The notes beneath the pieces are model-generated. The model saw only the letters and a program-made list of their open reading frames with translations. It did no database searches and was not told where the DNA came from. A program made the translations under genes and the position numbers. DNA of 64,000 bases, taken from positions 124,001-188,000 of the forward strand of contig JADZGB010000043.1 of assembly GCA_020854105.1 (NCBI GenBank). Reading direction: 5' to 3'. Position 1 is the stretch's first letter. Every line of letters starts with the position of its first letter. This DNA is from Burkholderiales bacterium. Its GTDB lineage: Bacteria > Pseudomonadota > Gammaproteobacteria > Burkholderiales > SHXO01. This document shows positions 1-9,325 of this stretch, one piece after another.

Positions 1-148
1 ATTCATCGACCTGCGGTGCGAAGCGTTCGATCGCGTACCGGATCAGCGGCTTTCCGTCCAGCTCGACCCAGCCCTTGTCGACACCGCCCATGCGGCTGCC
101 GCGCCCGCCGGCGAGGATCACGCCGGTGACGGGAGGACGCGTTATCAG
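1..148 (-). CDS. mobA: MobA, molybdenum cofactor guanylyltransferase (N-terminal part only; runs off the window)
   Basis: The visible N-terminus reads [13 protein letters not shown] followed by VDKGW, the nucleotide-binding signature of MobA, which attaches GMP to molybdopterin to make the bis-MGD precursor. Only about 49 codons are inside the window. There is no ATG near the expected start. A CTG whose last two bases are the first two of the moeA stop codon (a CTGA overlap, 145-148) is the most economical start, and the GTG at 119-121 is an alternative. It would be the last gene of the minus-strand run moaA-moeA-mobA and is probably translationally coupled to moeA. The family call is firm; the start codon is inferred. 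Confidence 0.85.
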   Translation of the reverse strand, partial: MITRPPVTGVILAGGRGSRMGGVDKGWVELDGKPLIRYAIERFAPQVDE

Positions 149-1407
149 AGAATCCCTTCCAGGAGCTGCACGTCCACCTCGGCGCCCGGGGGGGTGTTGC
201 CCTGATCGTCGGGCAGCACGATGAAGCAGTTCGCAGCGCTCATCGACGAGAGCACCTGGGAACCCTGGTCTCCCGTGGTGCGCACGCTCCAGCGCCCGTC
301 GTCGCCCTGGCTCAGGATGCCGCGCTGGAACTCGGTGCGCCCGGGAGTCTTGCGGATGGCGCTTGTGCACGCCGCCTTGAACGTGGGTATCGGCGCCGGG
401 TGCGGCACTCCCATCAGCACCAGCAGCGCCTCACGCACGAACTGGTAGAAAGTCACCATGGCCGACACCGGATTGCCGGGCAGTCCGAAGAAGTGCGCCT
501 GGCGCAGCTTGCCATACGCCAACGGCCGACCGGGCCGCATGGCGATCTTCCAGAACAGCACCTCGCCCAGTTCGTCGAGGATCTGCTTGACGAAGTCGGC
601 TTCGCCCACCGAGACGCCGCCGCTGGTGATCACCACGTCGGCGATGGCTGACGCTTCGGTGAAAGCCCGTCTGATCAGTGCCGGGTCATCGCGCACCACG
701 CCCAGGTCGATGGCGTCGACGCCGAGCCGCTCCAGCATCGCGTGGATGGTGTAGCGGTTGCTGTCGTAGATCTGACCGGGTCCCAGCGGCTGACCGATCC
801 CGACCAGTTCGTCGCCGGTGGAGAAAAAGGCAACGCGCAGGCGGCGATACACGCCGACCTCGCCGATGCCGAGCGAGGCGAGCATGCCGATCTCCGCAGG
901 CCGCATGAGCTGCCCAGCCGGGAACACCACGCCGCCCTTGCGGATGTCACCGCCGGCGAGACGCACGTTCTGGCCCTTCTGCTGGCCGCCCGGGATGGAC
1001 ACCGTGCCGGCGGCGGCGGTCACACGCTCCTGCATGATCACCGTATCGGCTCCGACCGGCATGACCCCGCCGGTCATGATGCGCACCGCCTGTCCGGCCC
1101 TGGCCTCGGCCTCGCAGGGCCGGCCTGCGAAGGAGGTCCCGATGACCGCGAGGGTCGCACCGGCCTCTCCGAGGTCTGCATGGCGGAAGGCGTAGCCATC
1201 CATGGCGGAATTGTCGTGCGCCGGCACGTCGATCGCGGAGATCACGTCTTCGGCCAGCACGCGTCCCTGCGTGTCACGCACGTGCAGACGCTCGACGCCG
1301 CGCACCGGCGCGAGGAAGGCGCGAATGTATTCGCGCGCCTTGGCCACCGGCATCGAATTGGGATCGTAGTCCGAGTCCTGGGCAAGAGTGGACAGCGTCT
1401 TCGTCAT
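145..1407 (-). CDS. moeA: MoeA, molybdopterin molybdenumtransferase
   Basis: 420 residues, the usual MoeA length. It inserts molybdate into adenylylated molybdopterin, the last step of basic Moco synthesis, in the cytoplasm. Visible signatures are [10 protein letters not shown] near residue 65, FSTGDELV near 195, the MoCF-type loop [12 protein letters not shown] near 265 and [10 protein letters not shown] near 310. The C-terminal domain IV follows the last motif. It lies between moaA upstream (39-bp gap) and mobA downstream (overlapping ends), so the three form one cofactor operon on this strand. Confidence 0.97.
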   Translation of the reverse strand: MTKTLSTLAQDSDYDPNSMPVAKAREYIRAFLAPVRGVERLHVRDTQGRVLAEDVISAIDVPAHDNSAMDGYAFRHADLGEAGATLAVIGTSFAGRPCEAEARAGQAVRIMTGGVMPVGADTVIMQERVTAAAGTVSIPGGQQKGQNVRLAGGDIRKGGVVFPAGQLMRPAEIGMLASLGIGEVGVYRRLRVAFFSTGDELVGIGQPLGPGQIYDSNRYTIHAMLERLGVDAIDLGVVRDDPALIRRAFTEASAIADVVITSGGVSVGEADFVKQILDELGEVLFWKIAMRPGRPLAYGKLRQAHFFGLPGNPVSAMVTFYQFVREALLVLMGVPHPAPIPTFKAACTSAIRKTPGRTEFQRGILSQGDDGRWSVRTTGDQGSQVLSSMSAANCFIVLPDDQGNTPPGAEVDVQLLEGIL

Positions 1408-1446
1408 GTCGTGGTGTTCGTGATTCGGAGTGTGGGCGGGGCGATC

Positions 1447-2529
1447 CTATCCGCCGATGTAGGACATCTCGACCTTACGCAGCCGGGCGGTCTCGGCCGT
1501 GCGGATCTCGGAGTAGCGGTCGGCGCGTGCTCCCCACACGGTCTGCAGGCGCCGGGAGATCTGCTCGTCGTCCCCGCCGCCGCGCAGCAGCGCGCGGAAA
1601 TCGGTGCCCTGCGTGGCGAACAGGCAGGTGAACAGCCGTCCCTCGGCGGACAGGCGCGCGCGCGTGCAATCGCGGCAGAAGGCCTGGGTGACGGACGAGA
1701 TGAATCCCACTTCGCCGGATCCGTCCCGGTAGCGCCAGCGCTCGGCCACTTCGCCGCGGTAGTTCGCCTCGACCGACTCGATCGGCATGGCGGCGTTGAT
1801 GCGCTCTACCAGTTCGCGCGACGGGACGACGTGTTCCATCTTCCAGCCATTGGTGGCGCCGACGTCCATGAATTCGATGAAGCGCAGGATGTAGTTCGGC
1901 CCCTTGTCGCGGAAGTATCGCGCCATGTCGACCACGCTGTGGTCGTTGACGCCGCGCTTGACCACCATGTTGACCTTGATCGGCAGCAGGCCCACGCGCT
2001 CGGCCTCCTCCATGCCCTCGAGCACCTTCTCCACCGGGAAGTCGACGTCGTTCATGCTGCGGAACACCGCATCGTCGAGCGAATCGAGGCTGACGGTGAT
2101 GCGCTTGAGACCGGCGTTCTTGAGATCCCGTGCCTTCTGCTCGAGCAGCGAGCCGTTGGTGGTGAGCGTGAGATCCAGGTCGTCCCAGTAGGCAAGCATC
2201 TCGATCAGGCGCTCGAGCTTGCGGCGCACCAGCGGCTCTCCACCGGTGATGCGGATCTTCTCGACCCCGTGGTCGCGGAAGACGCGCACCATGCGATGGA
2301 TCTCCCCGAAGCTCAGCAGCTGATCGCGTTCCAGGAACTGGAAGTCCTTGCCGAAGACCTCCTTGGGCATGCAGTAGGTACAGCGGAAATTGCAGCGGTC
2401 GGTCACGGAGATGCGCAGGTCGCGCAGCGGGCGCGTGCGCGTGTCGAGCAGGGGCTGCTCGGTTCTGCGGGGCGGCACCGGGCCGCGTTCGGGGCGTGCG
2501 CTGCTGGACGTGGTATCGGTCGGGCTCAT
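1447..2529 (-). CDS. moaA: MoaA, GTP 3',8-cyclase
   Basis: 360 residues. Radical-SAM enzyme that, with MoaC, converts GTP to cyclic pyranopterin monophosphate, the first Moco step. The N-terminal cluster motif CNFRCTYC follows a 45-residue leader. The second [4Fe-4S] site is [10 protein letters not shown] with a third cysteine in FTCLFA. The protein ends in YIGG, keeping the C-terminal Gly-Gly needed for activity in this family. A TATAAT hexamer on the minus strand sits about 33 bp upstream of the ATG. It heads the moaA-moeA-mobA run; no moaC is in the window. Confidence 0.97.
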   Translation of the reverse strand: MSPTDTTSSSARPERGPVPPRRTEQPLLDTRTRPLRDLRISVTDRCNFRCTYCMPKEVFGKDFQFLERDQLLSFGEIHRMVRVFRDHGVEKIRITGGEPLVRRKLERLIEMLAYWDDLDLTLTTNGSLLEQKARDLKNAGLKRITVSLDSLDDAVFRSMNDVDFPVEKVLEGMEEAERVGLLPIKVNMVVKRGVNDHSVVDMARYFRDKGPNYILRFIEFMDVGATNGWKMEHVVPSRELVERINAAMPIESVEANYRGEVAERWRYRDGSGEVGFISSVTQAFCRDCTRARLSAEGRLFTCLFATQGTDFRALLRGGGDDEQISRRLQTVWGARADRYSEIRTAETARLRKVEMSYIGG

Positions 2530-2561
2530 CTTCGGTGCGTTGATCCCGTTGAGGAATAACG

Positions 2562-2567
2562 ATTATA
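2562..2567 (-). promoter_or_regulatory. Candidate -10 element for moaA
   Basis: A perfect TATAAT on the minus strand lies 33 bp upstream of the moaA ATG, placing transcription start near 2555. No good -35 hexamer is seen 16-18 bp upstream, so this is either activator-dependent or fortuitous. The 227-bp region 2530-2756 between moaA and moaD must hold both divergent promoters. No ModE-type palindrome was found in it. Confidence 0.4.
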
Positions 2568-2722
2568 CCGGCCTGCCTCGCAGTGTACGAGGCCCGGATG
2601 ACCCTGCCGGGCCTGGGTGTTTTCCGGCCTCGGCCAGGTTTCTTCCCGTGCAGTGAGGTGACGGACCCCGGCACGCACGGCCGGTTCACGCGGCCGGGGG
2701 GCGCATGCGCGGGGTCTCGCCG

Positions 2723-2728
2723 TATAAT
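2723..2728 (+). promoter_or_regulatory. Candidate -10 element for moaD-moaE-modE(short)
   Basis: TATAAT lies 28 bp upstream of the chosen moaD ATG (2757), giving a short leader. A -35 match at the right distance is not apparent. If it is the true -10, the in-frame ATGs at 2727 and 2736 would lie at or before the transcript start, which favours 2757 as the moaD start. Confidence 0.35.
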
Positions 2729-2756
2729 GCCGTATATGTCGGATGGTGCCCGCACG

Positions 2757-3059
2757 ATGGACAACTCGGACGTGTTCAAGGGACTCGCCTCGCAGGCGGG
2801 CGTAACGATCTCGGTGCTGTATCTCGCGCGTCTGCGCGAGGTTCTCGGGACAGACCGGGAAGAGCTGACGCTGCCCGGTGCAGCGCCCACTGTCGCGGCG
2901 CTGCGCGCGTTCCTGCTGGAGCGCGGTGGCGTATGGAGCAAGGAACTGGCCCCCGACCGGCCGGTGCGTGTTGCAGTGAATCAGGACATGGCCCGCTCCG
3001 ATACGGTCCTGCGAACCGGCGACGAGATCGCCCTGTTCCCTCCGGTGACCGGGGGCTGA
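2757..3059 (+). CDS. moaD: MoaD, molybdopterin synthase sulfur-carrier subunit
   Basis: About 100 residues with a ubiquitin-like fold signature (ISVLYLARLREVLG near the start) and the obligatory C-terminal Gly-Gly (PPVTGG), which is thiocarboxylated and delivers sulfur to precursor Z within the MoaD-MoaE complex. Upstream in-frame ATGs (2727, 2736) would only add residues before the conserved beta strand. The gene is two bases away from moaE, which is its partner subunit. Confidence 0.93.
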   Translation: MDNSDVFKGLASQAGVTISVLYLARLREVLGTDREELTLPGAAPTVAALRAFLLERGGVWSKELAPDRPVRVAVNQDMARSDTVLRTGDEIALFPPVTGG

Positions 3060-3061
3060 GC

Positions 3062-3514
3062 GTGACGGTGCGCGTGCAGATGCAGGACTTCGACGTCTCG
3101 GGCGAGATGGCGGTCATGCGGGCCGGCAATCCGGCCATTGGCGCCATCACCAGCTTCGTGGGTCTGGTGCGCGACCTGAACGAAGGCGATTGCGTATCCG
3201 AAATGATCCTGGAACATTATCCTGGCATGACGGAGCGCTCGCTCGAACGCATCGTGCAGGAGGCAAGAGCGCGCTGGGACATCATCGACGTGCTGGTGGT
3301 GCACCGGATCGGCCCCCTTCGACCCCTCGACCAGATCGTGCTGGTGATGGTCGCCGGTGCGCACCGCGGCGAGGCATTTTCTGCGTGCGAGTTCGTGATG
3401 GACTACCTGAAGACACAGGCTCCGTTCTGGAAGAAGGAACAGACGCCGGCCGGCGGGCGCTGGGTGGACGCGCGCGACAGCGACGACGCGGCAGCAAAGC
3501 GCTGGCAGCAGTAG
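3062..3514 (+). CDS. moaE: MoaE, molybdopterin synthase catalytic subunit
   Basis: 150 residues starting at GTG 3062, two bases after the moaD stop. It converts cyclic pyranopterin monophosphate to molybdopterin using sulfur from MoaD. The active-site stretch KTQAPFWKKE places lysines at about residues 117 and 124, matching the catalytic pair of Escherichia coli MoaE. AHRGEAFSAC upstream is also typical. The GTG start gives the normal length; the next in-frame ATG (3080) would remove the first strand. Confidence 0.96.
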   Translation: MTVRVQMQDFDVSGEMAVMRAGNPAIGAITSFVGLVRDLNEGDCVSEMILEHYPGMTERSLERIVQEARARWDIIDVLVVHRIGPLRPLDQIVLVMVAGAHRGEAFSACEFVMDYLKTQAPFWKKEQTPAGGRWVDARDSDDAAAKRWQQ

Positions 3515-3522
3515 GCTACTCC

Positions 3523-3954
3523 ATGGGGATCCACACGCAGACGGGCAAGCGCACCAGAAGCCGCACTCCTTCCGCGAAGGGAGCTGCGAAGGGGACTGCC
3601 ACCGCGTCCGCGCGCAGGATCGACGGCCCGCAGATACGCATCATGTTCCGCAAGGCCATCGCCATGGGGCCAGGCAAGGCCGACCTGCTGCGCGCCATCG
3701 GGACCACCGGCTCCATCTCGGCTGCCGCCCGCGAACTCGGCATGTCCTACCGGCGCGCCTGGCTGCTGGTGGACACCATGAACCAGTGCTTCAAGTCTCC
3801 CTTGGTCGAGACGCTGACCGGCGGTCAGCACGGCGGCGGGGCGCGCGTGACCGAGCTGGGACAGGACGTGCTGCGCCGCTACCTGGACATGGAAGCGAAG
3901 GCCGCCGAGAGCGTGAAGGACGAACTGGCCCAGTTCACCAGGTTGATGGGCTGA
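3523..3954 (+). CDS. Short ModE-type winged-helix regulator (DNA-binding domain only)
   Basis: 143 residues. After a basic, disordered leader of about 35 residues comes a LysR-like winged helix typical of ModE N-domains (GSISAAARELGMSYRRAWLLVDTMN, quoted in part: GSISAAARELGMSYRRAW) and a dimerising C-terminal helix. There is no Mop/TOBE domain, so it cannot bind molybdate as full ModE does. It starts eight bases after moaE and is very likely co-transcribed with moaD-moaE. A second, full-length ModE is at 33678. Role is inferred: a Mo-independent relative that regulates cofactor genes or competes for ModE sites. Confidence 0.85.
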   Translation: MGIHTQTGKRTRSRTPSAKGAAKGTATASARRIDGPQIRIMFRKAIAMGPGKADLLRAIGTTGSISAAARELGMSYRRAWLLVDTMNQCFKSPLVETLTGGQHGGGARVTELGQDVLRRYLDMEAKAAESVKDELAQFTRLMG

Positions 3955-3965
3955 CGTCCCTGCGC

Positions 3966-5057
3966 TTACCCCACGGCTTCCTCTCGTTCGCGCTCGAGCA
4001 ACTGCTTCTTGCGCGCCAGTCCCCAGCGATAACCCGCCAGATCCCCGTCCAGCCGCACGACGCGGTGACAGGGCACGGCGACGGCGAGCGGGTTCGCGGC
4101 ACACGCGGCCGCCACTGCGCGCACCGCACGGGGTGAGCCGATGCGTTCAGCGATCTGCGTGTAGGTCGTGGTCTCGCCAGGGGGAATCTCGCGCAGCGCC
4201 TCCCACACACGCTGCTGGAAGGCGGTGCCGCGGATGTCGAGCGGGAGATCGTGGGGCAGACGTGGGCGCTCGATGACAGCAACCACCCGCGCAACCAGAC
4301 CTTCGAACGCGTCTTCGCCGCCAAGCAGATCGGCGTTTGGAAAGCGCTCCTGCATGTCCTGCAGCAGAGTCCCCGGGTCGTCCCCGAGCAGGATTGCGCA
4401 GATGCCGCGATCGGTCGCCGCGACCAAGACCGCACCGAGTGAGCACTGGGCGAGTGCGAAGCGAATGCGCGTGGCAGCCCCTCCGTTCCGGTATTGAGTG
4501 GGGGTCATGCCGAGCATCCGGTCGGCGCGTTCGTAGAACCGGCTGTTTGAGCTGAAACCCGCATCGTAGATCGCATCGGTTACCCGGCTGGAGTCCCGCA
4601 GTGAGCGCTGCATCCGGCGCACGCGCTGATGCTCTGCGTAGGCCTTCGGTGTCACCCCGACAACAGCCTTGAAGGTACGATGAAAGTGCGATGCGCTCAA
4701 CCCCGCTGCATCGGCCAGTTCCTGCAGCAGCGGGGGTTGCTCTGCAGTCTCGATCAGCCGGCAGGCGCGCGCAACCGCAGGCGCGCTACCGGCATCGCCA
4801 CTTGCATCGTCCGGCCGGCAGCGTTTGCATGCGCGAAATCCGGCCCGCTGTGCGTCCCCGGCCGTTGCGTAGTAGGCAATATTCTCCGGTTTCGGCCGTC
4901 GGGCTGCGCAGGAAGGGCGGCAATAGACGCCAGTGGTTCGGACGGCATAGACGAAGCGCGAGTCGGCCGCGCGATCTCTGCGCACGATCGCGTTCCATCG
5001 CTCGTCTGCCGTCAGACCCTGTCGCTCGCCATCTCGCCGGGGCATGTCCAGTTCCAT
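3966..5057 (-). CDS. ada: Ada, bifunctional O6-methylguanine-DNA methyltransferase / transcriptional activator
   Basis: 363 residues in the classical Ada order. The zinc-binding methyl-phosphotriester domain carries cysteines in VYCRPSC (about residues 46 and 50) and FRACKRC. An AraC-type helix-turn-helix follows (LSASHFHRTFKAVVGVTPKA). The C-terminal suicide methyltransferase has the acceptor cysteine in AVPCHRVV (about residue 330). It repairs alkylated DNA and activates its own regulon when methylated. It is convergent with the short modE gene (11-bp gap). A decayed second copy lies at 9716-10066. Confidence 0.96.
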   Translation of the reverse strand: MELDMPRRDGERQGLTADERWNAIVRRDRAADSRFVYAVRTTGVYCRPSCAARRPKPENIAYYATAGDAQRAGFRACKRCRPDDASGDAGSAPAVARACRLIETAEQPPLLQELADAAGLSASHFHRTFKAVVGVTPKAYAEHQRVRRMQRSLRDSSRVTDAIYDAGFSSNSRFYERADRMLGMTPTQYRNGGAATRIRFALAQCSLGAVLVAATDRGICAILLGDDPGTLLQDMQERFPNADLLGGEDAFEGLVARVVAVIERPRLPHDLPLDIRGTAFQQRVWEALREIPPGETTTYTQIAERIGSPRAVRAVAAACAANPLAVAVPCHRVVRLDGDLAGYRWGLARKKQLLEREREEAVG

Positions 5058-5337
5058 ATTGTCCTCACGATCCAGTGTATCCGAGCCGGGAGCATGCAGC
5101 CCTGGCGGTCGCGCGGCACTCCGATTCTTGCGACCGAACTCGATCCACGCCACCGGGTTTGCCGGTGCAGAGTCGGCATGTCCAGGCGGCCCCGTCGTAC
5201 TCGCGCAGGCGCCCCCGATCCTGTCCGGGCCACCTAGTGCGGCACACGGCAGTCGGATGTCCGGTTTTTCTCGCATACGTAGGCGATCCGAAACCGCCTC
5301 GCTCCTAATCTTCACTGCACGTCCAGGAAGCCAGTCC

Positions 5338-5535
5338 ATGGAGGATCGCGAGGTATTCATCGTGCGCGTCTACCGCCGCTCCGGAATCGAAATCGCCGGT
5401 ATCGTCGAGCGCGTGGCGGGCGGCGAACGGCGGCCGTTCCAGGGCTGCGGCGGCATGTGCAGCACGCTCGCCGACTTCCTTTCCCTGGACGAAGGAGTCG
5501 ACCAGCACCAACCGAACCGGGAGAACGAGGCATGA
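5338..5535 (+). CDS. Small conserved-looking protein of unknown function
   Basis: 65 residues starting MEDREVFIVRVYRR, with an AGGAAG ribosome-binding site seven bases before the ATG. The last codons overlap the next gene as ATGA (5532-5535), which argues for a real, translationally coupled gene. No domain is recognised; it is a charged beta-rich peptide with no signal or membrane segment. The 280 bp before it (5058-5337) separate it from ada and must carry divergent promoters; nothing else is visible there. Confidence 0.7.
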   Translation: MEDREVFIVRVYRRSGIEIAGIVERVAGGERRPFQGCGGMCSTLADFLSLDEGVDQHQPNRENEA

Positions 5536-6038
5536 CGAAATCAACGAGGATCGCTGTTGCATTGCTGGCAGCATGGACGTGGGCGGGTGGCACAGCCAGT
5601 GCCGCCAAGGTGAACATTCCCAAGCAGGGCAGGTATGCGTTCGACTTCTGCCCGGTGGGACACGGCAAGACCCTGTCTGGCGGCAATAACTTCGTGCTCG
5701 CCTACGAGATCGATGCCCTCACGCGCAGTACACCGGCCGGCGGGCCGTTCGACCGGATGGGCGCGCGCTGCTACGGGATGTACAAGAACATCGATGGAAC
5801 TCCCAGCGAGAGCGGGGTGTGCGAGATGACCGACATCGATGGCGATAAATGGTGGATGAACTATCAGGGAGATGCTGTCGGGAAGGGAGGCGCGTATAAG
5901 GCAGTTTGGGGCAGCGGGAAGTACGAAGGCGCTACCATCCAGGGTGAGTACCGACTCGATAACAACTGGGGAAGCCCGGCCAAGGAAGTAGCCTTCGTCG
6001 GCTGCAACCCGAACCAGGGCAGCTACCAGTTGAGATAG
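5532..6038 (+). CDS. Exported protein of unknown function
   Basis: 168 residues. A clear Sec signal peptide (basic MTKSTR, hydrophobic core, cleavage near ASA-AK) is followed by a cysteine-containing beta-rich domain with aromatic-rich WWMNYQGDAVGKGG and a C-terminal FVGCNPNQGSYQLR. Cys residues in DFCPVGHG, ARCYGM, GVCEM and VGCNP suggest two periplasmic disulfides. It overlaps the small gene upstream (ATGA) and sits 53 bp before the large BTAD regulator, so the three are likely one unit. No family function can be assigned. Confidence 0.85.
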   Translation: MTKSTRIAVALLAAWTWAGGTASAAKVNIPKQGRYAFDFCPVGHGKTLSGGNNFVLAYEIDALTRSTPAGGPFDRMGARCYGMYKNIDGTPSESGVCEMTDIDGDKWWMNYQGDAVGKGGAYKAVWGSGKYEGATIQGEYRLDNNWGSPAKEVAFVGCNPNQGSYQLR

Positions 6039-6091
6039 TCGTCCAGGCAGCGAGCGCGGCCTTCCCCGGAGGCTGCATTCAGGGGGCTGTC

Positions 6092-9000
6092 ATGGCAACA
6101 CGCACGGCACTGGCCAAGGTAAGCCGTCCGCGGCTGTTCGGTGTAGTCGCGCGCGAACGGCTGTTCAAGTTGCTCGATGCCAACGCGGGCCGCCCGTCCA
6201 TCTGGATCGACGGCCCGCCGGGGGCCGGCAAGACCACGCTGGTTGCGAGCTACGTCGAGGACCGGGCGCGCCCCTGCCTGTGGTACCTGCTCGAACCGGG
6301 CGATGCCGATCCGGCCTCGTTCTTCCATTTCCTCCTGCTTGCCGCCCAGGATCTGCTCCGCCGCGATCTGGCCGATCTGCCGCGGCTCATGCCCGAGCAC
6401 GTGCTGGACCTCGCGGCGTTCGCCAGGCTGTTTTTCCGCGCGCTGTTTGCCCGCTTGCCGCAGAACACTCTGCTGGTTCTGGACAACTACCAGGAAGTCG
6501 GCCCGCAATGGGCCGTGCACGATCTGGTCGCCATCGCCGTGCAGGAGATGCCGGCGCACTGTTCGATCGTCGCCATTAGCCGGGAGCCCCCGCCGACCCC
6601 GTTCATCGAGCACGTCGCGCACGGCGCCATGCTTCTGATCGGATGGAATCAGCTGCAGTTCACCCTCGACGAAGTACGCGACGTTTCCACGCGGCGCAAT
6701 GTCAGCGACCGCTGGCTGGTCGAAGCACTGCACCGTGAGTCGCAGGGGTGGGCAGCAGGCCTGACCCTGATGCTGGAACGGCTCAACCACCTCGGTGGCG
6801 CCGCGCGTGACTTGCCGACCGAGACACGCGAGTCGGTGTTCAACTACTTCGCCAGTCTGCTGTTCGAGCAGGCTTCGAGCGAGGCGCGTCAAATTCTGTT
6901 GTCCATTGCTTTCTTGCCGCGCGTCACCGCCGCGCTGGCCCGTTCCCTTAGCGGACGGGAGGCAGGGGGCGCACTGCTGGAGGATCTCTATCGACGGCGC
7001 ATGTTCATCGATCGCCGCCCGGATGCGGAGCCGGTGTACCAATTCCACGCGCTGTTCCTGGATTTCCTGCGCGCACGGGCCGAGGCGATGCTTGTGCCCG
7101 AGGTGCTGCAGCAGTTGCTACGGCGTACGGCACGGTCGCTGGAGGAGGCGGGGGATGCGGAAGCGGCAATTGAGGTCTGGATGCGGGCGCAGGATTGGTC
7201 CGAATGCGCACGGATCGCTACCACCCTCGGGGTCGGGCTGTTGAATCAGGGGCGCCGGCAGACGCTGATCCGCTGGCTCTTGGCGATTCCCGAACCCGAA
7301 CGGTCCCAACGGCCCTGGACCCAGTACTGGCTTGGCCGTGCACAACTGCAGACCGAACCGCAGACCGGCCTGAAGACCCTGCACGAGGCGCTACATTCGT
7401 TCGCGGGGGAGGATCACGCACAAGGACGCGTCGAATGCCTGACCGCTCTGCTCAACGGTTCGTTCCTGGGCTTCCATGCGCTGGCCGAAATGGATTGCCT
7501 GCTCGATCAATTGCTGGCGCAAACGCAAGCGTCGTCGCAAACGCGCTCCACCGATGAGGGGCTGCGCGTCATTGGCGTGCTGTGCATGACCTTGTTCCAC
7601 GTCCGCCCCTGGCATCCGCTCGCGCTCACGTCCTACCAGAAGATCGAGGCGCTGTTGCCTCGCTGTACGGATCCGTCGGTAGCACTGCTCAGCGCCATGG
7701 CCGGCTTGGTAGTCAGTGGACTGTGCGGAGATTTCGAGCGTGGCGAACGGATCGTGGCCATGATGGAACCATTCGTTCTTTCCGATTCGTCCAGTCCGTC
7801 AGACGCCGCCTGGTCGTACGCGCAGATCGCCTGGTTGCGCTTCATCCAGGCACGATACGAAGACGCATTGCAGGCGATCGAGCGCGGTCTGGACATCGCC
7901 TCCCGGCACGGCCTGAGCCAGCTCAAACGACAGCTCCTGTTCTGGCGCTTCACCATCGAATGGCGAGCCCTCGGATGGTCCCGTGCCTTGACGACCCTGT
8001 CCGAGATCGAAGCGATCCAGGCGCCGTACGGCCCGATGTCCACGGCCCAGCTCCGGCTCTACCAGGCTCGTGCAGCCGGGCATCTTGGGCGACGTGACGA
8101 GGCGTCGCGCTGCAGCCTCCAGAGCCAGAAATGGGCGCTGCGCATTGGCTCGCGTCTGGAGGAGGTGGTCTACTCGGTCTCCAACGCAGACGTGCAACTG
8201 GAGGCGATGCAGTGGGAAGCGGCGGCCAGGATGATCGCCCACGCCAAGGAGGTCGTGCAATCCGCGCCGCTATACGCGTGCTTCATGCCGGCGGTGCTGA
8301 TGCTCGAGGGGCGTCTGGCCTGGGACCAGGGTGATGTCGGCACTGGCACGCAGCGGCTTCGCGAAGCATTGGCATTGGCCCACACCGGCAATCACCGCTT
8401 CTATCTGCGCTTCTGCGACTGGGCGATGCGGCGGATGTTCCCGCTCGCGTTGGAAGAGGGGGTCGAGCAGGGTCTGGTCGCCGAACTCGTCCGCAGGTTC
8501 AGAATCCGGCCTCCGGCCGATGCAACCGAGGTCTGGCCCTGGCCGATGCGCGTCGTCACCATGGGCCACTTCCGGGTCGACGTCGAAGGCGAACCGCTCG
8601 AATTCGCCCGCAAGCTGCCGCGCAAGGCCCTGACGCTGCTCAAGGCCCTCGTGGCCCACGGGCGCCGGGGCGCGACCGAGCAGCTCCTGTGCGACAGCCT
8701 GTGGGCCGACGAGGACGGCGATGCAGCCAACAACGCGTTGTCGATCACCGTCCTGCGCTTGCGCAAGTTGCTCGGTTCGAACGAATCAGTTCTTCAGAAG
8801 GGCGGGAAGATCTGGCTCAATTCGGAATTCTGCTGGGTCGATGCCTGGGCGTTCGAGGACGCAGTCGTGGCCGGTGGAGAGCGGGCCATCGATGCTCTGC
8901 GTCTGTTCGGCGGAGGCTTCCTGCCGGAGGACGAGGAGGTGACGTGGACGGTCGCCGTGCGCGAACGCATCCGCGGCCGGTTCATTCATGTGCTGGCCGA

Positions 9001-9286
9001 GCACGGTGGGCGCTTGGAAGAGGCGGGGAACGCGCAAGCGGCGGCAGATCACTATCTGCGAGGAGTCGAAGCCGATCCGGTGGTGGAATCGTTCCATCAG
9101 GGACTCATGCGCTGCTACGAGCGGCTCGGCCGGCGCAGTGAGGCCTTCAGCGTCTATCGACGGCTCAGGCACACGCTCTCCGTGGTTCTCGGCGTGTCGC
9201 CTTCGGACACCACGCAGCGATTGTTCCAGCGCATGCTGGATGATCAGCGTGCGCAGGATGAGGGCGGCGGCCGACGCTGCGCGTGA
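6092..9286 (+). CDS. Large STAND-type regulator with MalT-like ATPase and C-terminal SARP-like winged helix plus BTAD
   Basis: 1064 residues. Residues 15-300 form a MalT-like P-loop NTPase (Walker A GPPGAGKT at about 41-48, Walker B-like LLVLDNYQEV near 130). Residues 300-800 are helical TPR-like repeats. From about 818 comes an OmpR/SARP-type winged helix (MGHFRVDV, RKLPRKALTLLKALV, ALSITVLRLRKLLG), then a bacterial transcriptional activator domain to the end. Signal sensing by TPRs with ATP-dependent oligomerisation is known for the family; the ligand here is unknown. It most likely controls the preceding exported-protein gene. Confidence 0.9.
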   Translation: MATRTALAKVSRPRLFGVVARERLFKLLDANAGRPSIWIDGPPGAGKTTLVASYVEDRARPCLWYLLEPGDADPASFFHFLLLAAQDLLRRDLADLPRLMPEHVLDLAAFARLFFRALFARLPQNTLLVLDNYQEVGPQWAVHDLVAIAVQEMPAHCSIVAISREPPPTPFIEHVAHGAMLLIGWNQLQFTLDEVRDVSTRRNVSDRWLVEALHRESQGWAAGLTLMLERLNHLGGAARDLPTETRESVFNYFASLLFEQASSEARQILLSIAFLPRVTAALARSLSGREAGGALLEDLYRRRMFIDRRPDAEPVYQFHALFLDFLRARAEAMLVPEVLQQLLRRTARSLEEAGDAEAAIEVWMRAQDWSECARIATTLGVGLLNQGRRQTLIRWLLAIPEPERSQRPWTQYWLGRAQLQTEPQTGLKTLHEALHSFAGEDHAQGRVECLTALLNGSFLGFHALAEMDCLLDQLLAQTQASSQTRSTDEGLRVIGVLCMTLFHVRPWHPLALTSYQKIEALLPRCTDPSVALLSAMAGLVVSGLCGDFERGERIVAMMEPFVLSDSSSPSDAAWSYAQIAWLRFIQARYEDALQAIERGLDIASRHGLSQLKRQLLFWRFTIEWRALGWSRALTTLSEIEAIQAPYGPMSTAQLRLYQARAAGHLGRRDEASRCSLQSQKWALRIGSRLEEVVYSVSNADVQLEAMQWEAAARMIAHAKEVVQSAPLYACFMPAVLMLEGRLAWDQGDVGTGTQRLREALALAHTGNHRFYLRFCDWAMRRMFPLALEEGVEQGLVAELVRRFRIRPPADATEVWPWPMRVVTMGHFRVDVEGEPLEFARKLPRKALTLLKALVAHGRRGATEQLLCDSLWADEDGDAANNALSITVLRLRKLLGSNESVLQKGGKIWLNSEFCWVDAWAFEDAVVAGGERAIDALRLFGGGFLPEDEEVTWTVAVRERIRGRFIHVLAEHGGRLEEAGNAQAAADHYLRGVEADPVVESFHQGLMRCYERLGRRSEAFSVYRRLRHTLSVVLGVSPSDTTQRLFQRMLDDQRAQDEGGGRRCA

Positions 9287-9325
9287 TGCTCCATGGGCTC
9301 CATCAGGTGCGGGGACTGCTCCTAC

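Noticed and set aside
742-2559. Long open frame opposite moeA and moaA
   Set aside because: It mirrors the real genes on the other strand in high-GC DNA, has no family signature, and the antisense genes are certain. Similar long frames opposite purL, the RND permease, acnA and prpD were dropped for the same reason.
2530-2756. Moco riboswitch or ModE site before moaA or moaD
   Set aside because: No ModE palindrome is seen and no obvious Moco-RNA core could be picked by eye. A covariance-model search would be needed to exclude it.
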